A DNA stretch of 6,986 nucleotides from Gammaproteobacteria bacterium (GTDB lineage: Bacteria; Pseudomonadota; Gammaproteobacteria; Steroidobacterales; Steroidobacteraceae). A model generated the notes under the pieces. It saw only the letters and a list, made by a program, of their open reading frames with translations. It did no database searches and had not been told where the DNA came from. Made by a program: the position numbers and the translations under genes. The DNA lies in NCBI GenBank assembly GCA_003162555.1, contig PMNQ01000242.1, positions 3,607 through 10,592 on the forward strand, given 5' to 3'. This document shows positions 1 to 6,986 of the stretch, in pieces (the stretch's first letter is position 1; each line of letters begins with the position of its first letter).

Positions 1-545
1 ATGATCTGCTGCAGCTCGGCAACAGCCCTGTCGAACTGGTCATTGACCACCGCGAAGTCGAACTCAGGGCAGTGCGACATGTCGCTGGCGGCATCGCGCA
101 GCCGGCGGGCGATGACCTCGTCGCTGTCGGTCTTGCGTGCGCGCAGCCGCTCCTCCAGCGCCGCGCGCGATGGGGGCAGGATGAAAATCGACACGCAATC
201 CGGCGCCCTGACGCGGATCTGGCGCGCCCCCTGCCAGTCGATTTCGAGCAGCACGTTGTGACCGGCGGCGAGCTTCGCGGCCACTTGCTCACGGCCGGTG
301 CCGTACTGGTTGTCGAACACCCGCGCATGCTCGAGAAAGGCGCCGGCGGCGACCAGCCGGTCGAATTCCGCGGTGCTGACAAAGTAGTAGTCGCGCCCGT
401 CGACTTCGTGCGGGCGCGGCGGGCGGGTGGTGTGCGATACCGACACCGTCAATTCCGGACGCGCGGCCAGCAGCGCCTTGACGAGGCTGGTTTTGCCAGC
501 GCCCGAGGGCGCGGACATCACGTGCAGGTGTGGCGCAGTGGGCAT
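1..545 (-). CDS. gmk: Guanylate kinase, C-terminus cut by the window edge
   Basis: Guanylate kinase transfers phosphate from ATP to GMP or dGMP in the cytoplasm, an essential step of guanine nucleotide synthesis. The visible 181 residues start at the ATG at 545-543. The P-loop SAPSGAGKTS lies at residues 11-20. The GMP-binding module has S37, R41, R44, Y53, E72, Y81 and D103, the residues that bind GMP in the yeast enzyme. EIDWQGARQI is at 101-110 and the lid-region segment FILPPS at 121-126. The family is about 205 residues long, so about 25 C-terminal residues lie beyond position 1. The sequence follows E. coli Gmk closely throughout. One small oddity is PRPHE where most homologues have PRPGE. 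No good Shine-Dalgarno precedes the start; an internal ATG at residue 10 is possible but would remove part of beta strand 1. The upstream neighbour is not yicC but a divergent VOC gene. Identification is near certain. Confidence 0.97.
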   Translation of the reverse strand, partial: MPTAPHLHVMSAPSGAGKTSLVKALLAARPELTVSVSHTTRPPRPHEVDGRDYYFVSTAEFDRLVAAGAFLEHARVFDNQYGTGREQVAAKLAAGHNVLLEIDWQGARQIRVRAPDCVSIFILPPSRAALEERLRARKTDSDEVIARRLRDAASDMSHCPEFDFAVVNDQFDRAVAELQQI

Positions 546-602
546 GGGTGAAGTTTGCTATTGTGCGCGCCGAATCTCCACCATTTCAAAAGAGGGATCG
601 CC
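546..602. promoter_or_regulatory. Divergent intergenic region between gmk and the VOC gene
   Basis: These 57 bases separate two divergent start codons and should hold the promoters of both. On the minus strand a TTGAAA box (584-589) and a CACAAT box (560-565) are 18 bases apart, a plausible sigma-70-like pair reading toward gmk; transcription would then start only a few bases before the gmk ATG. On the plus strand no convincing -35/-10 pair is seen. A clear Shine-Dalgarno for the VOC gene, AGAGGG, lies at 591-596, six bases before its ATG. The promoter call comes from reading by eye and is weak. Confidence 0.35.
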
Positions 603-974
603 ATGATCGGATACGTCTGCATTGGCACCAACGATCCGGTGCGTGCCGCCAAATTCTATGACCCGGTGCTGGCGGTGCTCGGCGCCAAGCGCACCTGGGA
701 GACGGAACGCTACATCGGCTGGGGCAGTTCGGCCGAGCACACCAGTGTGCTGCTGATCAAGCCGCTGGACGGCAAGGCCGCCAGCGCCGGCAACGGCAGC
801 ATGGTTTCGTTCGCCGCCGACTCCAAGGCGACGGTCGATGCCATCTACAACAAGGCACTGGCGCTGGGCGCCAAAGACGAAGGACCTCCCGGCGCACGCA
901 GCGAGGACTTCTACGCGGCGTATTTCCGCGACCCCGAGGGCAACAAGCTCGCGGCGTACTATTCGCCGCCCTAG
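603..974 (+). CDS. VOC family (glyoxalase/bleomycin-resistance fold) protein
   Basis: This is a 123-residue, single-domain vicinal-oxygen-chelate protein, expected to be cytosolic and dimeric. The N-terminal MIGYVCIGTNDPVRAAKFYD is the first beta-alpha unit typical of the family. The second half has NGSMVSFAADS (64-74), the helix around VDAIYNKALALGA, DEGPPGAR (92-99) and the closing YFRDPEGNKLAAYY (107-120). The upstream frame stays open to 555, but the ATG at 603 is chosen because AGAGGG sits six bases before it and homologous proteins begin with this MIGYV strand. The position often occupied by a metal-binding His in NGxHxxF is Met67, and no His stands in the first strand, so the glyoxalase I metal set is incomplete. 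True glyoxalase I activity is unlikely and the substrate is unknown. Its stop codon lies three bases from the converging stop codon of the S9 peptidase gene. The family call is firm; the function is unassigned. Confidence 0.9.
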   Translation: MIGYVCIGTNDPVRAAKFYDPVLAVLGAKRTWETERYIGWGSSAEHTSVLLIKPLDGKAASAGNGSMVSFAADSKATVDAIYNKALALGAKDEGPPGARSEDFYAAYFRDPEGNKLAAYYSPP

Positions 975-977
975 GTT

Positions 978-3029
<2,052 letters not shown>

Positions 3030-3031
3030 AG

Positions 3032-3970
3032 TTACTTGCTCCTTGACGCCGGCGGTCTGTCTGAATGATGAGCGATCCAGTGTTGCGCGATCGCCGCGCG
3101 GTTGCAGAGCCAGACGCCATTGTGCCCCTGCATGTGATCGAGGAGTTTCGCCAGCGCACCGATGCGGCCGGGACGGCCGATGATGCGGCCGTGCAGACTG
3201 ATGGTCATCATGCGCGGCCGGCCTTCCGTGCCCATCCGGTACAGCCAGTCGAAGGCGTCGCGGCAATAGCTGAAAAATTCCTCGCCGGTGCTGAAATCGC
3301 CGCCGCGCTGCAGGCGGCTGTCGTTGGCGTCGAAGCTGTGCGGCACGACGAGGTGCCTGCGGCCGGCGATTTCAGTCCAGTAGGGCAGGTCATCGTTGTA
3401 GGCGTCGCTGTCGTAGAGAAAGCCGCCGATTTCCGTGACCAGGCGACGCGTGTTTATGCTCGGGCGACCGGTGTACCACCCCACCGGCCTGCGACCGATC
3501 ATTGAGGTGATGGTCGCGATGTTGCGCAGCATGTGCGCGCGCTCCGCTTCCTCCGCGATATCCTGATAGTCGATCCAACGCTCGCCGTGACAGGCCACCT
3601 CGAATCCGCTCTGCGCGATCTCCGCAGCGGCTTGCGCGTTGCGTTCGAGCGCCATGCCGACCGCATATACCGTCGCATCCACGCGGCGGCTTCGCAGCAG
3701 GCGCATGATCTCCCAGAAGCCGACGCGGCTGCCGTATTCGAAATTGGATTCGACGTTCAGGTTGCGCGCGTTCGGCAAGGCATCAACCGCGCCCAGGTCG
3801 GTGAGCACGCTCTCCGAGTGCGCATCGCCGTGCAGCACGCAATACTCTCCGCCTTCCTCGTAGTTGAGCACCACCGACACGGCGATGACCGCTTCATGCG
3901 GCCAGTGCGGATGCGGCGGGTGCACTCCGTAGCCTATGAGATCACGTGGATAGTGCTTGTCGACGCCCAT
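3032..3970 (-). CDS. PuuE-like allantoinase / cyclic-imide hydrolase (polysaccharide deacetylase fold)
   Basis: This 312-residue cytosolic hydrolase resembles the cofactor-independent allantoinase PuuE of pseudomonads along its whole length. PuuE opens the hydantoin ring of allantoin to allantoate; relatives of the same fold hydrolyse cyclic imides. Visible family blocks are YPRDLIGYG (7-15), PPHPHWP (18-24), LNYEEGGE (35-42), EYGSRVGFWE (78-87), CHGERWIDYQ (127-136), RPVGWYTGRPSINTRRL (161-177), GGFLYDSDAYNDDLPYW (182-198) and LHGRIIGRPGRIG (259-271). The Asp-Asp and HxxxH metal sites of sugar deacetylases are absent (NYEE and HGERW instead), as in PuuE, so peptidoglycan or chitin deacetylation is unlikely. 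The ATG at 3970 is preferred over the longer frame from 4018: it gives the PuuE-type N-terminus and has AAGG nine bases upstream. It lies 22 bases after the oxidoreductase gene and two bases before the S9 gene. Next to an AllC-like hydrolase, a ring-opening role is the natural reading. Allantoin itself is unproven as substrate because other purine-pathway genes are not in view. Confidence 0.9.
   Translation of the reverse strand: MGVDKHYPRDLIGYGVHPPHPHWPHEAVIAVSVVLNYEEGGEYCVLHGDAHSESVLTDLGAVDALPNARNLNVESNFEYGSRVGFWEIMRLLRSRRVDATVYAVGMALERNAQAAAEIAQSGFEVACHGERWIDYQDIAEEAERAHMLRNIATITSMIGRRPVGWYTGRPSINTRRLVTEIGGFLYDSDAYNDDLPYWTEIAGRRHLVVPHSFDANDSRLQRGGDFSTGEEFFSYCRDAFDWLYRMGTEGRPRMMTISLHGRIIGRPGRIGALAKLLDHMQGHNGVWLCNRAAIAQHWIAHHSDRPPASRSK
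3039..3044 (-). promoter_or_regulatory. Ribosome binding site of the S9 peptidase inside the preceding gene
   Basis: AAGGAG lies nine bases before the ATG at 3029. It forms part of the last codons (Ser-Arg-Ser-Lys) of the upstream puuE-like gene, whose stop is only two bases before the ATG. The arrangement suggests translational coupling and settles the S9 start against the longer upstream frame. Confidence 0.75.
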
Positions 3971-3992
3971 GGTGCTGTACCTTAGCCGATCG

Positions 3993-5024
3993 TCAGCCTG
4001 CGCGGCGTTCGGCCACAATCCAGTCCATGTAGGCGTGCAGGGCGGTGCGCATTGGCCGCGGCTTCCAGCCCGTTTCGCCGGTGATGCGCGAGATATCGTA
4101 GGCGCCCCACATGCCGTCCTTCAGCGCCGGGTCCTGCAGCAGTTCCGCATCTTCGGGCGCGGTGACCTCGGCGTGAAAGCCCGGCACTTTTTCTGCGACC
4201 CAACCAACGATGTCGCGGATCGACGCGGTCGCGCCGTAGGCAATATTGTAGGCACTGTAGTGCAGCTTTGGCGCACGCAGCAGCGAGATGATGCCGCGCG
4301 CGAGATCCTCGACGTGCAGATAGTCGCCGACCGCATCGAGCGTGTTGACGCGCAGGCGCTTGGCGCCATCGAGCGCCGCGTGCGCAATGCGGTTTGGCAC
4401 ATGACGAAAATTGCGGCCGGCCGTGACGCGATCCATCGTTCCATACACCGATGAAGGGCGCACCGATGTGGCAGAAAGACCGAACAGATCGCGGTAGCGT
4501 TCGGTGATCAACTCGGAGGCCAGTTTCGAGATGCCGTAGAGCCGGCGCGGCATGACGTAACCGTCCTCCGGCAGCGGCTCGCCGGGACAATCCGGCCCGT
4601 GATGTTTGTAGACGGCGCCCGAGCTCACATAGATGAAGCGCGGCAGGCGCGGTTGCGCGCGCGCCCATTCGAGCATCGCGACCGTGCCCATCACGTTGAC
4701 ATCGATGATGCGCGCAGGGTTCTCTGCTTCCGGCTCGCGCTTCGCCTCGGCCGCCGTGCCGCGCGACAGCGGCGTCACCGTCGCGCCGTGAACTACATAA
4801 TTTATGTCGTGGTTAGCGAGCGCGGCCTGCCAGGTCTCCGGGCGCGTCACATCGGCGACGATGACGCTGAGGCGCTCCATCACCGGTGCGAAGTAACGGA
4901 GCGCTGCCGCATCCAGCGGCGCATTGTCCAGTATCACGAGGCGTGCGGACGGGTCGGCATCCAGCCACACGCGTCCGAGCACGCTCATCGCGAAACCCGT
5001 TGCACCCGTCACCAGCAATGTCAT
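3993..5024 (-). CDS. NAD-dependent epimerase/dehydratase family oxidoreductase
   Basis: This 343-residue extended short-chain dehydrogenase has the fold of sugar-nucleotide epimerases and dehydratases. It begins LLVTGATGF (3-11), has Asp33 at the end of the second beta strand (VILDN), which favours NAD over NADP, and contains YVSSGAVY (132-139) and YGISK with Tyr163 and Lys167. The Rossmann GxxGxxG is altered: the third Gly is Met13 (GATGFAMS). The C-terminal substrate domain carries GDYLHVEDLARG (233-244), typical of epimerases. The ATG at 5024 has GAGGA seven bases upstream. The gene follows the M20 gene by 13 bases and precedes the puuE-like gene by 22 bases, so it belongs to the operon. 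There are no sugar-nucleotide or glycosyltransferase genes nearby, so a role in cell-surface sugars is not supported. Oxidation of a hydroxyl or sugar-like part of the pathway substrate is more likely, by inference from context. The exact reaction is unknown. Confidence 0.9.
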   Translation of the reverse strand: MTLLVTGATGFAMSVLGRVWLDADPSARLVILDNAPLDAAALRYFAPVMERLSVIVADVTRPETWQAALANHDINYVVHGATVTPLSRGTAAEAKREPEAENPARIIDVNVMGTVAMLEWARAQPRLPRFIYVSSGAVYKHHGPDCPGEPLPEDGYVMPRRLYGISKLASELITERYRDLFGLSATSVRPSSVYGTMDRVTAGRNFRHVPNRIAHAALDGAKRLRVNTLDAVGDYLHVEDLARGIISLLRAPKLHYSAYNIAYGATASIRDIVGWVAEKVPGFHAEVTAPEDAELLQDPALKDGMWGAYDISRITGETGWKPRPMRTALHAYMDWIVAERRAG

Positions 5025-5031
5025 GCGCGGA

Positions 5032-5036
5032 TCCTC
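5032..5036 (-). promoter_or_regulatory. Ribosome binding site of the epimerase-family gene
   Basis: GAGGA stands seven bases before the ATG at 5024, just after the stop codon of the M20 gene (5040-5038). It supports both the chosen start and co-transcription of the two genes. Confidence 0.7.
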
Positions 5037-5037
5037 G

Positions 5038-6318
5038 TCATATCGGGAAATTCATCAGCAGTCCCAACAGTGTGCGCGTGCCCACCGCGAAATCGTCCAG
5101 CGCCATCGCCTCGTCCGCATTATGACTGCCGTGCTCGTTGCGCACGAACACCATCGCGGTCGGGATGCCTTGCCTGGCAAATACCGCCGCGTCGTGACCG
5201 GCACCGCTGGCCATCTCGAAGGGGCGCTCGAGCAGATCCATGAGTTTCGCGCGCAGCCGGCCATCCATGATCGCCGCCGGAGAATCGCTGGTCGCGCCGA
5301 GATCAATATTGACGCGGTAAGCCTCGCTCGTGCGTGCCGCCGCGGCGCGCGCTTCGGTTGCGACGCTGCTCATCGTGTCATCTGACAGGCTGCGCAGGTC
5401 GAGTGCAAAATGGGTCTCGCCGGCGACCTTGCTCGGTCCATGCATCGCAGGATCGGTGTACAGCTCGCCGGCCGTGAGCACGAGATCCGCGCCGGCCTGT
5501 TCCTGCTGCAGCCAGACCTGCTCCATGTGGTGCAGGAACGCCACGGTCGCGGCCACCGCATCGTGCCGGTCGGGACGCGACAGCGCGCCCGAATGGCCGT
5601 ACTCACCCACGCACCGCGCATTGCGGAATCGCTTGCAACCGCGGATTCCCGTCACTACCGCGGCGGGCAGCGCGCGCTCGACCAGCATCGGCCCCTGTTC
5701 GATGTGCAGCTCCAGATAGGAGCGGATTTGCGAGGGCTCGAGCAGGCGCCGCCGTTCACGTATTGCCTGCGGATTAAAACCCTGCTGCAGCAGCGTAGCC
5801 TCCAGGCTCTGGCCATTATCAGACCGTGGAATCGCCAGGCATGCCGGATCCAGCAAGCCGAACGCGCCGGCGCTGCCCAGATAAGCAATGTCGAACCAGG
5901 CGGATTCCTCGGCGCGTATCGCCATCACCGCCAGGTCGAAGGGCGGCACGACGCCCGCCTGACGCAGCGCCGACAGAATGCTGAGCCCGGCCACGACGCC
6001 GGCGGCGCCGTCGAAGTTTCCGCCCTGCGGCACGCTGTCGAGGTGCGAGCCCATGACGATGTGTTTGGCAGCGCGGTCGCGCCCCGGCAGCGTCATGGTC
6101 AGATTGCCGATCGCGTCGACGGCGATCTCGAGCCCGATCGATTCAGCCGCCGAGCGCGCAATCGAGTGCGCGGCCTGCTCACCGGCGCCGTAGCTGTCGC
6201 GCACGATGCCGCGGCCGCTGCGCGTGGCAGCGCTGAGCGCATCGAACAACGCGGCAGCCAGCTTGAGATCGGGTTCGATCACGCACCTAGCGTACTGGTG
6301 AGGCACGGCCCCTGTCAT
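5038..6318 (-). CDS. M20 family amidohydrolase, hydantoinase/carbamoylase (AllC-like) type
   Basis: This cytosolic dinuclear metal hydrolase is related to allantoate amidohydrolase, N-carbamoyl-amino acid hydrolase and beta-ureidopropionase. It is expected to split a linear ureido or carbamoyl amide and release ammonia and carbon dioxide. With the ATG at 6318 it has 426 residues, against about 410-420 for the family. Predicted metal ligands all have candidates: His92 (GSHLDSV), bridging Asp103 (GGNFDG), Glu137/Glu138 (AEES), His205 (ELHIEQGP) and His399 (GSHN). His242 in GHSGALSRPDRHDA, Arg309 and the SGAGHDA block (371-377) match the dimerisation/substrate region and the C-terminal signature of the family. 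The usual EEGxRF after the catalytic Glu is EESAWF, which may mark a substrate subgroup. The frame is open to 6732, but that part overlaps the divergent SDR gene. GAGGA eight bases before 6318 supports that ATG; a GTG at 6282 (414 residues) is the alternative. It is the first gene of the operon. Allantoate, an N-carbamoyl amino acid or a half-amide are all possible substrates. Confidence 0.93.
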   Translation of the reverse strand: MTGAVPHQYARCVIEPDLKLAAALFDALSAATRSGRGIVRDSYGAGEQAAHSIARSAAESIGLEIAVDAIGNLTMTLPGRDRAAKHIVMGSHLDSVPQGGNFDGAAGVVAGLSILSALRQAGVVPPFDLAVMAIRAEESAWFDIAYLGSAGAFGLLDPACLAIPRSDNGQSLEATLLQQGFNPQAIRERRRLLEPSQIRSYLELHIEQGPMLVERALPAAVVTGIRGCKRFRNARCVGEYGHSGALSRPDRHDAVAATVAFLHHMEQVWLQQEQAGADLVLTAGELYTDPAMHGPSKVAGETHFALDLRSLSDDTMSSVATEARAAAARTSEAYRVNIDLGATSDSPAAIMDGRLRAKLMDLLERPFEMASGAGHDAAVFARQGIPTAMVFVRNEHGSHNADEAMALDDFAVGTRTLLGLLMNFPI

Positions 6319-6339
6319 CAGGAGTATCCTCGCCAGCAC
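6319..6339. promoter_or_regulatory. Very short divergent gap with a symmetric Shine-Dalgarno element
   Basis: Only 21 bases separate the ATG of the M20 gene (6318) from the ATG of the divergent SDR gene (6340). Within them AGGA-GTA-TCCT (6320-6330) is an inverted repeat with a three-base centre. Read leftward it gives GAGGA, a well-spaced ribosome binding site for the M20 gene. Read rightward it gives AGGAG, 15 bases before the SDR ATG, which is longer than usual. Promoters for both directions must lie inside the opposing coding regions, or the M20 gene must start further in, at GTG 6282. No convincing -35/-10 pair was seen by eye. Confidence 0.4.
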
Positions 6340-6986
6340 ATGTCGCCTCTGCTTGAGGGAAAAGTTGCCGTGGTCACCGGTGCCAGTTCGGGCATCGGCC
6401 GTGCCATAGCCATCGGTTTTGCCAGCGAAGGCGCCACGGTCGTGATCGCGGATGTCACCACCGATCCGATCGAGGGTGGCGAATCGACCCTCAAGCTCAT
6501 CGCGCGTTCCGGCGGCGCGGCCAGCTTCGTTAAAACCGATGTCGGCAGCTGGGATGAGGTCGATGCGCTGATCGGGCAAACCGTCGCGCAGCATGGGCGG
6601 CTCGACGTCATGGTCAACAACGCCGCGATCTATTCCGGCACCGCGCTGCTCGCGACTGAGGCGGCGCAATGGGACCAGGTGCTGCGCGTCAATCTCACTG
6701 GCATGTTCAATGGCTGCAAGCGCGCCGTGCAACAGATGATCACCCAGGAACCCAGGAATGAGGTGCGCGGGCGACTGATCAACCTGGGTTCGCAGCAGGG
6801 CATCGTGACCTGCCCCGGCGACACGCCGTACGGCGTCAGCAAGGCGGGGGCGATCTACATCACGCGGCAGATCGCCGTGGATTATGCGAAGGACCTCATC
6901 GTCTGCAACTGCATCTCACCCGGCAAAATCATGACCGGCGCTCCCGGGCTCGCGGTGGATCCTGCGCGCGTGGAAAACGCGCGCCG
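6340..6986 (+). CDS. Classical SDR family NAD-linked oxidoreductase, 3' end cut
   Basis: The first 215 residues of a short-chain dehydrogenase/reductase are present; the family is about 250 long, so some 35-45 residues lie beyond the right edge. The cofactor motif TGASSGIG is at residues 13-20. Asp38 ends the second beta strand (VVIAD), which predicts NAD(H) rather than NADP(H). NNAA is at 93-96, with active-site Asn118, Ser151, Tyr164 and Lys168 (YGVSK) all in place and the Ser-to-Tyr spacing of 13 as expected. ISPGKIMTG (192-200) is the usual PG motif after beta strand 6. The ATG at 6340 gives MSPLLEGKVAVVTGA, a normal SDR beginning, and no in-frame start lies just upstream; the Shine-Dalgarno is poorly spaced. 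It is transcribed away from the M20-led operon and is probably co-regulated with it. It likely oxidises a secondary alcohol or reduces a ketone; 3-oxoacyl-ACP reductase is a possible but less fitting label in this context. The substrate is unknown. Confidence 0.94.
   Translation, partial: MSPLLEGKVAVVTGASSGIGRAIAIGFASEGATVVIADVTTDPIEGGESTLKLIARSGGAASFVKTDVGSWDEVDALIGQTVAQHGRLDVMVNNAAIYSGTALLATEAAQWDQVLRVNLTGMFNGCKRAVQQMITQEPRNEVRGRLINLGSQQGIVTCPGDTPYGVSKAGAIYITRQIAVDYAKDLIVCNCISPGKIMTGAPGLAVDPARVENAR

Noticed and set aside
72..551. 159-residue open frame on the plus strand across the gmk region
   Set aside because: It is antisense to gmk, which has full family motifs; the frame is open because of high-GC third codon positions, and its product matches no family.
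3030..3266. N-terminal extension of the S9 protein up to an upstream ATG
   Set aside because: It overlaps the puuE-like gene in a different frame, is Arg/His/Pro-rich, and would bury the signal peptide; AAGGAG supports the ATG at 3029.
4599..5243. 214-residue plus-strand open frame over the epimerase/M20 junction
   Set aside because: It runs antisense across two genes with clear motifs and has no domain or ribosome binding site.
6319..6732. N-terminal extension of the M20 protein
   Set aside because: It is antisense to the SDR gene, which has all its cofactor and catalytic motifs, and would make the protein about 140 residues longer than the family.

Overview
The window is GC-rich, densely coding DNA with gaps of 2 to 57 bases between genes. 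There are no RNA genes, mobile elements, CRISPR arrays or long repeats. The guanylate kinase closely matches the gamma/beta-proteobacterial form (SAPSGAGK, SHTTR, EIDWQGA). That match, the base composition and a secreted S9 peptidase suggest a high-GC gamma- or beta-proteobacterial chromosome. Species cannot be read from the sequence.

Layout: (1) Positions 1-545, minus strand: guanylate kinase gmk, cut by the window edge about 25 residues before its usual C-terminus. (2) 603-974, plus strand: a small single-domain VOC/glyoxalase-like protein, divergent from gmk. (3) 978-6318, minus strand: four genes in a tight operon. In transcription order they are an M20 amidohydrolase of the hydantoinase/carbamoylase-AllC type, an NAD-dependent epimerase/dehydratase-fold oxidoreductase, a PuuE-like cofactor-independent allantoinase or cyclic-imide hydrolase of the polysaccharide deacetylase fold, and an exported S9 prolyl-oligopeptidase-family peptidase. 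(4) 6340 to the right edge, plus strand: a classical SDR dehydrogenase, divergent from the operon across only about 21 bases.

The main point of interest is the operon with its divergent SDR. It encodes a ring-opening C-N hydrolase, a linear carbamoyl/ureido-amide hydrolase, two NAD-linked oxidoreductases and a periplasmic serine peptidase. The first two recall purine-derived allantoin breakdown (allantoin to allantoate to ureidoglycine/ureidoglycolate) or hydantoin/cyclic imide breakdown. No dedicated allantoin partner is visible: no urate oxidase, transthyretin-like hydrolase, OHCU decarboxylase or ureidoglycolate lyase. The two dehydrogenases imply that the substrate also carries an oxidisable hydroxyl or sugar-like group. 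My inference is an uncharacterised catabolic module for a cyclic ureide or imide conjugate. The individual enzyme families are well supported; the pathway is a hypothesis.
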